Below are positions 16,822-26,240 of a stretch of DNA of 64,000 nt, in pieces. Numbering within the stretch: the stretch's first letter is position 1; every line of letters starts with the position of its first letter. Both the position numbers and the translations under genes were made by a program. The stretch covers positions 1 through 64,000 of the forward strand of contig JAFSPG010000003.1 of the NCBI GenBank assembly GCA_017443025.1, in the 5' to 3' direction. Below the pieces are notes generated by a model that ran no database searches, was not told the origin of the DNA, and worked only from the letters and a program-made list of their open reading frames with translations. This stretch comes from Bacteroidales bacterium (GTDB taxonomy: Bacteria > Bacteroidota > Bacteroidia > Bacteroidales > UBA932).

Positions 16822-17403
16822 TTATTCGGGGATTTGCTCCATCAGTTCAAGGACGAGCTGCCTGTTCTCATCGATGGTAGGCTTGGTGCCGAGACACTCG
16901 TGGTATTTGCCGGCCTCTTTATAGTAGGCGATGAGCGGTTCGGTCTGGGCGTGGTAGGTCTTGATGCGGTTGGAGATAATCTCGGGCGAGGCATCGTCGG
17001 CGCGGCCTTCGATGAGGGCCCTGTGGGCGATTCTCTCATATACGAGGCTGTCGGGGATCATGATAGAGATGACTCCGTTGACCTTTTCGCCGCGCTTAGC
17101 GAGAATGGCGTCGAGGTCTTTTGCCTGACCGAGGGTGCGGGGAAAGCCGTCGAGAAGGAAACCGTTGATGCCTGAGGCTGTCTCGAAGGCTGTTTCAATC
17201 ATGCCTTCGACAACGCTGTCGGGGACGAGATTTCCGGCGTCGATGAGCTTTTTGGCTTCTTTCCCGAGGGCCGTGCCGGCGGCGATTTCATCGCGCAGGA
17301 GAGCTCCGGTGGAGATGTGCCTGAGGTTGTACTTTTCTGCAAGAGCTACGGCGTGGGTGCCTTTGCCAGCACCGGGAGGGCCGAACATGATGTAGTATTT
17401 CAT
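16822..17403 (-). CDS. adk: Adenylate kinase
   Basis: 193 residues. P-loop GPPGAGKGT, NMP-binding ISTGALLRDEI, DGFPRTLGQA, and no long zinc/LID insertion (short-lid form usual in Bacteroidetes). Interconverts ATP+AMP and 2 ADP. Located between hpt and aroB in one operon. Confidence 0.96.
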   Translation of the reverse strand: MKYYIMFGPPGAGKGTHAVALAEKYNLRHISTGALLRDEIAAGTALGKEAKKLIDAGNLVPDSVVEGMIETAFETASGINGFLLDGFPRTLGQAKDLDAILAKRGEKVNGVISIMIPDSLVYERIAHRALIEGRADDASPEIISNRIKTYHAQTEPLIAYYKEAGKYHECLGTKPTIDENRQLVLELMEQIPE

Positions 17404-17421
17404 AGGATCGGTTATGAGTTT

Positions 17422-17967
17422 TTAATTATCGATCACGTATATGTCCTTGTAGTTGCGGCCAAGCTCGTTGTAGTCGAGGCCGAAGCCTACGATGAATGCG
17501 TTGGGAATCTCCATTCCGACATAGTCGAGTTTGACGGTCTTGTCGTAAACTTCAGGCTTGAGGAGCATGGTGCAGACTTTAATGTCGATGGCTCCTTTTC
17601 CCTTGACGGTATTAACCAGTTCAACTATCGTGTTGCCGGTATCGACGATATCTTCGACGATGATGACCTTGCGGCCCTCTACGCTGCCTGTCATTCCCAT
17701 TACCTCGCGTACTACGCCGGTGGATGAGGTGCCACGGTAGGAAGAGAGTTTCATGGTTACGAGCTCGCAGTTGAAGTTGAGGCGCTTCATGAGTTCGGAG
17801 GTGAACATGATGGAGCCGTTGAGGATGCAGAGGAGTACCGGTACGTCGTTACTGCCTTTGTAATCGGCGTTGATTTTTTCGGCTACGCCGTCGATGGCGG
17901 CAGTAATTTTCTCGTAGGGGATGAATGGTTTGAAGGATTTGTCCTGAAGTTTGATTTTGGATTCCAT
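17422..17967 (-). CDS. hpt: Hypoxanthine phosphoribosyltransferase
   Basis: 181 residues from the ATG at 17967; a longer frame from 17991 is excluded because its start would lie inside the -7 box. PRPP-binding motif VIIVEDIVDTGNT, ILNGSIMF loop and the C-terminal VGFGLDYNELGRN are all present. Salvages hypoxanthine and guanine to IMP and GMP. First gene of hpt-adk-aroB-lipoprotein. Confidence 0.95.
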   Translation of the reverse strand: MESKIKLQDKSFKPFIPYEKITAAIDGVAEKINADYKGSNDVPVLLCILNGSIMFTSELMKRLNFNCELVTMKLSSYRGTSSTGVVREVMGMTGSVEGRKVIIVEDIVDTGNTIVELVNTVKGKGAIDIKVCTMLLKPEVYDKTVKLDYVGMEIPNAFIVGFGLDYNELGRNYKDIYVIDN

Positions 17968-17988
17968 CTCATTCTTTTTTGGAAAGAA

Positions 17989-17996
17989 CAAATTTA
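17989..17996 (-). promoter_or_regulatory. -7 box of the hpt operon
   Basis: TAAATTTG on the minus strand matches the -7 consensus. It overlaps the alternative upstream start codon and so sets the hpt start at 17967. No clear -33 TTTG is seen. Confidence 0.6.
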
Positions 17997-18072
17997 CAAA
18001 AAAAATGATAAAAATCGTAAAAATTTAATTTCTCCCGTCTCGAGCATATTCTTTCCGGATATTTTTGTCACT

Positions 18073-19833
18073 ATGAAAAGAATTATTGAGATTTTTATCA
18101 CACTTCTGGTGGTGGCGGGCGGGGCGGCGGGGCAGGATGTGGAGCGGGCGGTGGAGGCGCTCGGCGGCGAGGTGGAGAGCCTTGGCGAAGACGACTTCCT
18201 GGAATTGTCATCGCTGCTCGCAGCTCCGCTGCCGGTGAACGCCGCCGATGCGTCGGCCCTCGCCGCTGCCGGACTCTTCTCTGAGTACCAGATAGCCAGC
18301 ATCATCGACTATCGTTCGCAGCACGGCGACATCCTCTCCGCCACTGAGCTCGGCCTGCTTGACGGCTTCAACCCTTACTTCGTATCCCGCATCCGTCATC
18401 TTCTGTCTTTCGAAAAGGCTGAAGGATTGTCACAATCCCGGCTACGGAGCAATGTCAGCAACCGATTCTGGCTGAAAGACTCTTCCACATCCTGGGGACT
18501 TCGTGCCAAGGCCTCGCTTCCGGGCCGCTTCGAGGCCGGCATAGCTGCGCGCTCCGCTTACAGCGATACCCCAAAACTGCCACCCTCGTCATATTCCTTT
18601 TATATTATATTACAACGCGGCCGTTCAAGATATGCCGTAGGGGACATCAACCTGCGATTCGCTCAGGGGCTTGTGCTCTGGAACGGCCTTTCTTTCACCG
18701 GAGTTTCAACTCCGCTCTCGATGATTAAAAGGGCGTCTGGGTTAAGCGGTTCGTCATCTTATTCAGGAGCCTCGCATCGCGGTCTGGCCTGGGAATACCG
18801 TAAACAGAGCTTTGTCGCCACTTCATTCATTACCTTTCCCGGACTGCGTGGATGGTTCGAGGGCGGCCGCTTCAATCCCGCCCTTATGGCCGGAACGAAT
18901 CTCAGCCTCCTTTTACGGCACGGTCAGCTGGGACTGACGGCCTATGCGCAGAGCAATGCCATTCATAATACTACTTTCTGCCTGGAACAGGCTGCCGTAT
19001 CACTCGACGGACGATTCTGCATCAGGGGTCGGGACATCTTCTTTGAAGCAGCTTTCGAGCCGCGCCTGGCTGCGCCGGCCGTAGGCGGCGCCGGCTATCT
19101 CCCCGCAGCCTTTGCCTGCACGGGCGGCGCGGCCTTCCCTTTGGGAAGAGCGCGCCTTGGCGTATCGGCGCGATATCTCTCGCGCCGATATCGCGGCGGC
19201 CTTGCCGCCCCCGTGCGTGCCTGGAGCGCCGCCTCCGACGAGGCCGGCGCTGTCATTGCGCTGGGCCTGGGCGAGCTCGCCGCCAGCATCGATGCAGCCA
19301 CCAAGCCATCATCCCGCCGGCAGCAGCTTAAACTGAAAATATCCGATGTGATTAAAATAGGGAGCTGGTCTCTAAAGCCTTACGCCCAGGCGAGGATTCG
19401 GAACTATGGCACGGATAAGAGCCGCTGCGAACTCCGCCTTGATATAAGCAGGGCCGCCGGCGCGCTCACATTCAACGCCAGGGCCGATGCTGTAAAGTGC
19501 ATCGAATCAGGATTCCTTTCATATCTTGAATCGGGATTCAAGCCGCGGGACGACAAATCCTTCTGGATGCGCGGCACCATTTTCAGGGCCGATAACTGGT
19601 ACGACCGCCTTTTCTGCTATGAACGCGATGCTCCCGGCAACTTCCTGGTGCCTTTCTATTACGGCCGAGGCTATGCGCTCTCCGCCTACGCTTCGCTTAA
19701 GTGGAGTATTCCGCGCCGTGGCAGAATTGGAGCATACCTTAGGGCGGCCTACAACGGATTCTTTCCGGATTCCCAAAGAAAAAAGCCCGGCTCCGTGGAG
19801 CTCAGGCTTTCAATTACTTGGTCGGGATTTTAA
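18073..19833 (+). CDS. Helix-hairpin-helix plus outer-membrane beta-barrel protein
   Basis: 586 residues with a signal peptide (MKRIIEIFITLLVVAGGAAG). Residues about 50-105 form a ComEA-like helix-hairpin-helix unit (LPVNAADASALAAAGLFSEY; IIDYRSQHGDILSATELGLL). The remainder shows alternating beta-strands with aromatic girdles (FYIILQRGRSRYAVGDINL; LRLSITWSGF at the C-terminus), consistent with an outer-membrane barrel. Similar HhH-barrel proteins are common but uncharacterised in Bacteroidetes. A DNA-uptake role is conceivable because ComEA binds DNA through HhH motifs and dprA is also in the window; unproven. Its 3' end overlaps the convergent mltD by 20 nt. Confidence 0.75.
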   Translation: MKRIIEIFITLLVVAGGAAGQDVERAVEALGGEVESLGEDDFLELSSLLAAPLPVNAADASALAAAGLFSEYQIASIIDYRSQHGDILSATELGLLDGFNPYFVSRIRHLLSFEKAEGLSQSRLRSNVSNRFWLKDSSTSWGLRAKASLPGRFEAGIAARSAYSDTPKLPPSSYSFYIILQRGRSRYAVGDINLRFAQGLVLWNGLSFTGVSTPLSMIKRASGLSGSSSYSGASHRGLAWEYRKQSFVATSFITFPGLRGWFEGGRFNPALMAGTNLSLLLRHGQLGLTAYAQSNAIHNTTFCLEQAAVSLDGRFCIRGRDIFFEAAFEPRLAAPAVGGAGYLPAAFACTGGAAFPLGRARLGVSARYLSRRYRGGLAAPVRAWSAASDEAGAVIALGLGELAASIDAATKPSSRRQQLKLKISDVIKIGSWSLKPYAQARIRNYGTDKSRCELRLDISRAAGALTFNARADAVKCIESGFLSYLESGFKPRDDKSFWMRGTIFRADNWYDRLFCYERDAPGNFLVPFYYGRGYALSAYASLKWSIPRRGRIGAYLRAAYNGFFPDSQRKKPGSVELRLSITWSGF

Positions 19834-21424
19834 GTTTCTGCCCGGCCCGTATGTTGTTGCCGATGCCGTTGGCTTTCTTGATATCATTTACCGAAACTCC
19901 CGGGAACTTGGCAGCAATCTTGGAGAGAGTATCACCCTTGCGGACTTTGTAGGTAGTGAAGCCTCCGCTCTGTGCCTCAGACGACGCCTGCTGAACTGTC
20001 TTTCCGGATTTCTTGGAGGGAGATATCGAAGGGGCACCGTCGCCGGTATAGATTACGAGCTTCTGGCCTATGCGCAGGTTATTGTTGCGCATATGGTTCC
20101 AGTTCTTTATCTGCGATACGGTTACGTGATGCTTGCGGGCAATCTTACCAAGAGTGTCGCCCTGCTTTACCTTGTAAACAGTCCTTTCGGCAGGAGAGGT
20201 GATGCCGGTATGGATGCTTGTGAGGGTTGCAGGGGAGAAGAGCTCCGCAGCCTTGTAGCGATATACGGAATCCTCCCTCTCGATGAAGGTTGCGGTATAT
20301 TTTGCCGGAATCCTGAGCAGCGAAGGCTCCTCACGGCCGGGAATGACATCCTTGAGGTACTGCGGGTTGAGGTTATGCAGATCCTCTTCGGGAATGCCCA
20401 CCACCTCGGAAATCTGCTTGAAGTGGACGTTACGGTTCACAAAGAAAGTATCTACATGCGGCGGCAGGGGAGAGGGTGCAGGAGTAACTCCGTGCTCCTT
20501 GTAGAAATTGAAGGCGTACATAGCGCCCACGAAAGCAGGCACATAACCTCTGGTCTCGCGGGGCAGGTAACGGTAGATCTCCCAGAAATCCTTCTTGCCG
20601 CCGGCCCTGCGGATGGCTTTGTTTACGTTGCCCAGACCGCAGTTGTAAGACGAAATGGCAAGATTCCAGTCTCCGAACACATCGTATGCGTCTTTCAGGT
20701 AACGGGCTGCAGCATCAGCCGCCTTTATGGGGTCGAAGCGCTCATCCACGTAGGTGTTGATTTTGAGGCCGTAGGTCTTGGCGGTATGATAGATGAACTG
20801 CCACATTCCTTTGGCCCTGGCGCGTGAAACGGCGGTAGGGTTGAGGGCGGACTCGATAACGGCCATGTACTTGAGCTCCAGCGGCATGTCGTAGGCGTTG
20901 AGAGTCTCCTCGAAGATGGGGAAGTAATACTCGGCAAGGCTGAGCATATGGGCCAGCTTGGTGGGCATCTTCTCGGCGTAGAGGATAATATATCCGCGAA
21001 CCGTCTCGTTGTAGGGGAGGGTTATGTACGAATTGATGGATTCGAGCCTCTTGATGATGATGCTGTCGGGGGTGGAAGAGGTAAACTTGACGGAGTCGGT
21101 GGCGATAAGGCTTTCGACCGGACCAACCTGACGGTGAAGATACCACAGGTTCAGTAGGCTGTCGATGTCGTTGGGGGAGTAGCTCTGGCTACGCCTTTCG
21201 TTTTCGTCGAAGGCCTGAAGCATCTCGGTGGCGATACTGTCCTTGACAGGATCGGCTTCCATAAACTCCCGGAGCTTTGCCTCGAGCGAATCGATTTTTT
21301 CTCTGAGCTCCTTGTTCTCCTTCTTCAGGGCTTTCTTACTCTGGGCGGCAGATTCCGCCGGAATTACCATCATTATCAGAGCGGCGATGGCAGCAGCCGC
21401 AGCATATCTAAACAGTATCTTCAT
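19814..21424 (-). CDS. mltD: Membrane-bound lytic murein transglycosylase D with two LysM domains
   Basis: 536 residues. Signal peptide, a coiled-coil segment (SKKALKKENKELREKIDSLEAKL, about 28-55), the family-1E SLT domain (about 150-300: catalytic Glu in KYMAVIESALNPTAVSRARA, then GMWQFI, SSYNCGLGNVNKAI) and two LysM repeats (VYKVKQGDTLGKIARKHHV; TYKVRKGDTLSKIAAKFPGV). Cleaves peptidoglycan with anhydro-muropeptide formation. Last gene of the conserved parA-parB-DUF5683-mltD cluster, 2 nt after the DUF5683 gene. Confidence 0.93.
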   Translation of the reverse strand: MKILFRYAAAAAIAALIMMVIPAESAAQSKKALKKENKELREKIDSLEAKLREFMEADPVKDSIATEMLQAFDENERRSQSYSPNDIDSLLNLWYLHRQVGPVESLIATDSVKFTSSTPDSIIIKRLESINSYITLPYNETVRGYIILYAEKMPTKLAHMLSLAEYYFPIFEETLNAYDMPLELKYMAVIESALNPTAVSRARAKGMWQFIYHTAKTYGLKINTYVDERFDPIKAADAAARYLKDAYDVFGDWNLAISSYNCGLGNVNKAIRRAGGKKDFWEIYRYLPRETRGYVPAFVGAMYAFNFYKEHGVTPAPSPLPPHVDTFFVNRNVHFKQISEVVGIPEEDLHNLNPQYLKDVIPGREEPSLLRIPAKYTATFIEREDSVYRYKAAELFSPATLTSIHTGITSPAERTVYKVKQGDTLGKIARKHHVTVSQIKNWNHMRNNNLRIGQKLVIYTGDGAPSISPSKKSGKTVQQASSEAQSGGFTTYKVRKGDTLSKIAAKFPGVSVNDIKKANGIGNNIRAGQKLKIPTK

Positions 21425-21426
21425 AA

Positions 21427-22362
21427 TCAGAATGTCACTCCAAGCCTGAATCCGACATTGGGGATAGGGCTTCCGCCGTAGGCAAACATATTGTCAGGCG
21501 GTAATATCGTCGGCCCGAACTTGATGGAGAGGTCGTCGTTGACCTCGAAATCCCGCATATAGGCGAAAACGTTGGCGTCAATCACCTGGAGGATATACAT
21601 CACGGCAAAACCCACTATGAAGTAATCCCTGTAACGACGGTTTACGTTCCTGTAATAGAGGGCTGTAGAAGCGGAAATCTTGCCTTGGTAGGTGCTTCCT
21701 TCCTCGGTTATCTCGTTGTAGATGCGGCGGTATCTGTGGTAGTTGGTATTGTAGAGATGTATGAAACTCCCCGTGAAGATAAGGCCTGTGTAGTACAGCG
21801 GAATCTTCCAGTATTCTCCGTTGTAGGCCTGGCCGAGGCCTGGAAGCAGCAGGGAGTAAATCGTGGCCTTTCCGGCGTGGACGCCTACTGGCTCGGCATC
21901 GGAGCGATAGCTCGCGGTGCCTTCCATGAGGGTGGCCCAGGCGGTCAGTCCGACTCCGGCCCAGCAGAGGTTTCTGATTTTTCTGTCGGAGTCGCTGCCG
22001 GTACGGTGATACTTATGGTTGTAATGGATGCCCATTCCGATTCCGGTGCCGAGGGCGCCGTAAACTATGGGAAGCTTCCAGTAATCTCGGTTATAAATCT
22101 GCATTCCGCCAGGGAAGAACAGGGAGCCGCCGAAGAGCCTGTTGACACCGATTTCGTTCTTGTGGCGGAGGGCTCCGATGTATTCCTTGATGGAAAACAT
22201 CGTATCGGTGGTGTCGCGGCCGAGAGTGTCGGCGGGGTTGTTATACCCCTGGGTGAAGGCATCCTTCCTGAAGTTGCCGGAATCGTCGCTCTGGGCTGAC
22301 GCAGTGAAAGCGGCCAGCAGGGCAACGGTGACGGATATGACCTTCAGGAACGACTCCATCAT
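21427..22362 (-). CDS. DUF5683-family membrane protein
   Basis: 311 residues. Signal peptide or N-terminal membrane segment, then repeats of the motif LLPGLGQAYNGEYWKIPLYY, recognisable as the DUF5683 signature, and an earlier degenerate version (IYNRDYWKLPIVYGALGTG). Several hydrophobic segments predict an envelope protein. Function unknown; strongly conserved position after parB in Bacteroidetes, with a 4-nt overlap to parB here. Confidence 0.85.
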   Translation of the reverse strand: MMESFLKVISVTVALLAAFTASAQSDDSGNFRKDAFTQGYNNPADTLGRDTTDTMFSIKEYIGALRHKNEIGVNRLFGGSLFFPGGMQIYNRDYWKLPIVYGALGTGIGMGIHYNHKYHRTGSDSDRKIRNLCWAGVGLTAWATLMEGTASYRSDAEPVGVHAGKATIYSLLLPGLGQAYNGEYWKIPLYYTGLIFTGSFIHLYNTNYHRYRRIYNEITEEGSTYQGKISASTALYYRNVNRRYRDYFIVGFAVMYILQVIDANVFAYMRDFEVNDDLSIKFGPTILPPDNMFAYGGSPIPNVGFRLGVTF

Positions 22363-23291
22363 TCAGCTGCTTTGTCAAGGGCGTCGAGGAAGCGCTCGAT
22401 TTCAGAGTCGGAGTCGAAGCGGACTGTAATCGTGCCTTTTCCGGAGGCGGAGCGCTTGAGCGAAATGTTATTGCCGAAGTATTTTCCCATATGCTCCAGC
22501 ACCTTGGTGTAAGCATCGGGGAGCTGCTGCTCGCGGACGGGCTTGGCGGCCCCTTCACTTCCGAGTTTCTTGATTTTTTCCTCGAGGGCGCGAACGCTCA
22601 TGTCGTTCTTGACGACGAGGTCGCAGAGCTGCTCCTGGAGAACGGAATCGTCGACGGAGAGAAGTACCTTGGCGTGACCTACGCTAAGAAGGCCGACCTT
22701 GATGTCGTGCTGAACCTTTGCGGGGAGCTTGAGGAGCCTGAGGTAGTTGGTCACGGAAACGCGTTTCTTACCTACGCGCTCGGCCATCTGCTCCTGGGTG
22801 AGGCTGCATTCCTCAATCAGGCGCCGGTAGCTCATTGCCACCTCGATGGGGTCGAGATTCTCGCGCTGGATGTTTTCCACAATGGCCATTTCGAGCATTC
22901 CCTGGTCGTTGGCCTCGCGGATATAGGCGGGAATCATGTCCATCCCGGCAATCTGGCAGGCGCGGTAACGGCGCTCGCCGCTGATTATCTGATATTTTCC
23001 GTTGGCTTTGTGGCGTACGGTTACGGGCTGGATAAGCCCGAAGGTATGGATGGATTCGGCCAGCTCCTGAAGGGCCTCCTGGTCGAAGGACATTCGGGGC
23101 TGGAAGGGGTTGGGCTCTATCATCCCGATGGGAATCCTCAGGATGTCGGAGGTATTCTGGGGCTCTTTCGCCCCTGCGATTTCCTTGTTGACGTAGCCGA
23201 TGGGCTTGCGGAGCGACTGCAGGCTGTCTTTGTCACCGAGTATGGCTCCGAGGCCTCTGCCAAGGCCGTGTAAGGGTTTACTGCTGCTCAT
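22359..23291 (-). CDS. parB: Chromosome-partitioning protein ParB
   Basis: 310 residues. N-terminal ParB/Srx domain with the CTP-binding motifs (IPIGMIEPNPFQPR; ISGERRYRACQIAGM), a central helix-turn-helix (LTQEQMAERVGKKRVSVTNYLRLLKLP) and a C-terminal dimerisation segment. Loads on parS and acts with ParA in origin segregation. Overlaps parA by 14 nt. I found no clear parS palindrome in the window. Confidence 0.96.
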   Translation of the reverse strand: MSSSKPLHGLGRGLGAILGDKDSLQSLRKPIGYVNKEIAGAKEPQNTSDILRIPIGMIEPNPFQPRMSFDQEALQELAESIHTFGLIQPVTVRHKANGKYQIISGERRYRACQIAGMDMIPAYIREANDQGMLEMAIVENIQRENLDPIEVAMSYRRLIEECSLTQEQMAERVGKKRVSVTNYLRLLKLPAKVQHDIKVGLLSVGHAKVLLSVDDSVLQEQLCDLVVKNDMSVRALEEKIKKLGSEGAAKPVREQQLPDAYTKVLEHMGKYFGNNISLKRSASGKGTITVRFDSDSEIERFLDALDKAAE

Positions 23292-24087
23292 TGTTTTCCT
23301 CCTTGCTTTGCGACGAGGCGGGAGAGTTCCTCTGAAGGACTTCCTTGGCGAGGTTGAGGTAATTGGTCGAGCCGTTGCTCATTACATCGTACAGTATGAT
23401 GGGCTTGCCGTGCGACGGAGCTTCCGAAAGGCGGATGTTTCTCTGGATAATCGTCCTGAAAACCATATCCTGGAAGTGCTCCCTGAGCTCTCCTACAACC
23501 TGGGCGTGGACTTTGGTACGTCCGTCGAACATTGTTACCACGAAACCTTCAATCGTAAGCTCCGGGTTGATTCCGTTCTGCACCAGACGGATTGTCTGGA
23601 GAAGTTTGCCGAGGCCTTCGAGGGCGAAGAATTCCGGTTGCACGGGGATAATCACAGAATCGGCGGCCGCGAGGGCGTTGACGGTGATAAGCCCCAGGGA
23701 AGGGGAGCAGTCGATAATGATGAAGTCATACTCTCCGCGGATGGGGGCGAGGGCGTTGCGAAGGGCTATCTCCCTTCCTTCGGCCTCTATCATCTCGAAT
23801 TCCGCGCCCACGAGATTGATGTGGGATGGAATCATATGGAGGTTATCCATTTCCGTCTGGATCAGGGCGTCGCGGATGTCGAGCTCCCCGATGAGCACCT
23901 CGTAAAGAGTGCGCTTCTGGTCGTTTTCAGGCGAGAAATTCAGGCCGGAAGTAGTATTGGCCTGAGGGTCTGCGTCAATTATAAGGACCTTTTTTTCCAG
24001 AACGGCCAGAGAGGCAGCCAGGTTTATGGCCGTAGTGGTCTTGCCTACTCCTCCTTTCTGATTCGCTATTGCTATGACTTTTCCCAT
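23278..24087 (-). CDS. parA: Chromosome-partitioning ATPase ParA (Soj)
   Basis: 269 residues. Deviant Walker A KGGVGKTT at the N-terminus (MGKVIAIANQKGGVGKTTTA), Walker A' IIDADPQANTT and Walker B FIIIDCSPSLGLITVNAL. Dynamic DNA-bound ATPase that moves ParB-bound origins. First gene of the cluster; its promoter overlaps a palindromic operator. Confidence 0.97.
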   Translation of the reverse strand: MGKVIAIANQKGGVGKTTTAINLAASLAVLEKKVLIIDADPQANTTSGLNFSPENDQKRTLYEVLIGELDIRDALIQTEMDNLHMIPSHINLVGAEFEMIEAEGREIALRNALAPIRGEYDFIIIDCSPSLGLITVNALAAADSVIIPVQPEFFALEGLGKLLQTIRLVQNGINPELTIEGFVVTMFDGRTKVHAQVVGELREHFQDMVFRTIIQRNIRLSEAPSHGKPIILYDVMSNGSTNYLNLAKEVLQRNSPASSQSKEENNEQQ

Positions 24088-24091
24088 CTTT

Positions 24092-24110
24092 TTTGTACTA
24101 ATCGTACAAA
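24092..24110. promoter_or_regulatory. Palindromic operator at the parA promoter
   Basis: TTTGTAC (24092-24098) and GTACAAA (24104-24110) form a perfect 7-bp inverted repeat with 5-nt spacer. It overlaps the -7 box, so a bound regulator would block initiation. The regulator is unknown; ParA/ParB autoregulation is one option. Confidence 0.55.
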
Positions 24111-24114
24111 GATA
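24107..24114 (-). promoter_or_regulatory. -7 box of the parA-parB-mltD operon
   Basis: TATCTTTG on the minus strand, full -7 consensus, 20 nt upstream of the parA ATG. No -33 TTTG at the expected spacing. Confidence 0.65.
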
Positions 24115-24164
24115 GGAAAAATTGTTGGAAATTTCCGACTGGCGGAAGCTTTTTGTGGGCTGCT

Positions 24165-26231
24165 TTATGACGGATCCACGTCAATGCCTGTATGCCCCTG
24201 CCATTTGCGGCTTTCTTCGAATTTTCTGATGATGCCGTACAGCCTGGCTTTGATGGCCGGAGTCTTTTTGTCGCGGGGAAGATTCAACCTTATGGTTTTC
24301 AGGAAGTTATTCGAGATTTTGTCAATCTGAGGGGAATAAGGCCCGACGGCTCCTGGGATAGTCTCAGAAATCTCTTTCATCAGGGCCCTCGAGAGCACTT
24401 CGAGCCGTGCTTCGTTCGAATCCTTCATGTTGACGTTAATCATCCTGCAGAATGGCGGAAAACCGAAAGTTTTTCTTTCCGCGAGGATGTTTTCGTCGAG
24501 GGTGCTGCCGCTCATTCCGCCCTCCATCATCCTGAAAACCGGATGCTCTTTCTGGGCCGTCTGTATTGCCAGCATTCCGCCGCCGGAGCGCCGTCCGGCG
24601 CGGCCGCGGAACTGGCTTAGGAGCTGCACGGTCTTTTCATCTGCGCGGAAGTCCATCCTGCCGAGAAGGGCGTCGGTACCTATCGCCGCGACAAGGGTAA
24701 GATCCGGGAAATCAAGGCCTTTCGTAAGTATTTGTGTACCAACGAGAATGTCGGTGCGGCCTTCTGCGAAGTCCTTGACTATTTCAGCGCGCTGCAGGGG
24801 AGTGGCGTCGCTGTCGAGGCGGGCGATTCTCGCCTGCGGGAACAGCGCGGCTGCCTCCTCCTCGATTTTCTGTGTGCCGGAGCCGATGCCCTGCAGGACG
24901 CCGCCGCACTTTGCGCAGGGGCGTAGCGGCTCGCGGAAGCCGCAGTAGTGGCACTCGAGGGTATTGCTGTCTTTGTGATAGCTGAGGGGGACGTTGCAGC
25001 GCGGACATTTCGCGATTTCGCCGCACTCGCTGCACTGCATCGCAGTGGCGTAGGCCCTGCGGGCCCGCAGGAGCAGGACTTGCTCTCCTTTTGAGAGTCG
25101 TCCTTCAATAAGGGCTATAAGCTTTCGGGAGAAACTTCCGACCATCCCGTTCTTCTTCCTTTCGGCGGATGTGTCGATGATGACGGTCTGAGGCTCGGAG
25201 CCGCCATAATATTTTTCGTTCAGCCCGACTTTTGCGTAGCGGCCGGAATCTACGTTGTATAAAGACTCAAGAGAGGGCGTGGCCGAGCCGAGCAGCAGCC
25301 GGGCCTTGTGCTGGAGGGCCAGTACGGCGGCGCAGTCGCGGCCGTTGTATCGGGGTGCCGGGTCCTGCTGCTTGTATGAAGAATCGTGCTCTTCATCTAC
25401 TATTACGAGTCCGAGATTGCAGTGGGGGAGAAAGAGCGCGGAGCGCGTGCCGAGAAGGAAGTATCCTTCGGTGTCTCTGGAACGGAGCGCTTCAATGACT
25501 TTTGCACGGTGTACGGCGGTCTCTCCCGAATGGAAGGTGAGGAGTTTCGGGCCGAAATATTCGGCTATTCTGTCTTCCAGCTGCTTTTCGAGGGCTATTT
25601 CGGGCACGAGCATCAGCACGTTGCGGCCTGAGGCGAGAGTTCCCTTGGCCAGTGCTATGTAAATCTCTGTTTTCCCCGAGCCGGTAACGCCTTGAAGCAG
25701 TGCAGGCTTTCCTGCCTTGAATGCTGCCTGAATCCCGCCGCAGGCGGTCATCTGCGCAGCCGTCAGCTGCAGATTTTTCCCGCCCCCCGGCGCCTCATCG
25801 CCCTGAAGGGCTTCTTCCGCCGCGGCCGCCTTCTTCCTGGAGCTTTTCTTAGGCGGCGCAGCCTCGGCTTTGGCCCTTCGCGCCGCCCTCAGCAGCTCCT
25901 GCCTTGTGGCGGTCGCGGGATACGCCATGCGATATACTTCGCCCTCCGTGCAGAGATAGTACTCCGCTACGAATTTCCAGAAATCCAGCTCGGCTGTGCT
26001 GATGTCAACAAGCGGCTCCGGGCCCTCTATGCCGAGAATTGTCTTGATACCCTCTGGCCTTTGCGGGGAAGGCGTACCGAGAACTATCCCTGAATACTCC
26101 TTGCCTGCGAATTTTACGCGCACCCTGCTGCCGCGCCGTACTTGCATGCCTTCCGGCACGCTGTAATACGGCGCCCAGTCGAGCCTGAGCGGCAGGAGAA
26201 CCTGCACATATCCCGCAGAATCAGGAGTCAT
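24165..26231 (-). CDS. priA: Primosomal protein N' (replication restart helicase)
   Basis: 688 residues. N-terminal 3'-DNA-binding domain, a Lys/Ala-rich linker (about 125-150, KKSSRKKAAAAEEA), helicase core with Walker A GVTGSGKTE, DEEHD box and GSATP motif, and a zinc-binding insertion with eight cysteines (CSECGEIAKCPRC; CHYCG; CAKCG). The C-terminal half has GTQILTKGLDFPDL and FRGRAGRR motifs. Reloads the replisome at stalled forks. Confidence 0.96.
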   Translation of the reverse strand: MTPDSAGYVQVLLPLRLDWAPYYSVPEGMQVRRGSRVRVKFAGKEYSGIVLGTPSPQRPEGIKTILGIEGPEPLVDISTAELDFWKFVAEYYLCTEGEVYRMAYPATATRQELLRAARRAKAEAAPPKKSSRKKAAAAEEALQGDEAPGGGKNLQLTAAQMTACGGIQAAFKAGKPALLQGVTGSGKTEIYIALAKGTLASGRNVLMLVPEIALEKQLEDRIAEYFGPKLLTFHSGETAVHRAKVIEALRSRDTEGYFLLGTRSALFLPHCNLGLVIVDEEHDSSYKQQDPAPRYNGRDCAAVLALQHKARLLLGSATPSLESLYNVDSGRYAKVGLNEKYYGGSEPQTVIIDTSAERKKNGMVGSFSRKLIALIEGRLSKGEQVLLLRARRAYATAMQCSECGEIAKCPRCNVPLSYHKDSNTLECHYCGFREPLRPCAKCGGVLQGIGSGTQKIEEEAAALFPQARIARLDSDATPLQRAEIVKDFAEGRTDILVGTQILTKGLDFPDLTLVAAIGTDALLGRMDFRADEKTVQLLSQFRGRAGRRSGGGMLAIQTAQKEHPVFRMMEGGMSGSTLDENILAERKTFGFPPFCRMINVNMKDSNEARLEVLSRALMKEISETIPGAVGPYSPQIDKISNNFLKTIRLNLPRDKKTPAIKARLYGIIRKFEESRKWQGHTGIDVDPS

Positions 26232-26240
26232 TGGGGAGTC

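Noticed and set aside
19526..20827. 433-codon plus-strand frame across the end of the HhH gene and mltD
   Set aside because: It runs antisense through the mltD LysM and SLT motifs, and has no recognisable features of its own.
22359..24120. A parS site near parAB
   Set aside because: No TGTTTCACGTGAAACA-like palindrome was found there by eye; a proper pattern search of the genome would settle it.
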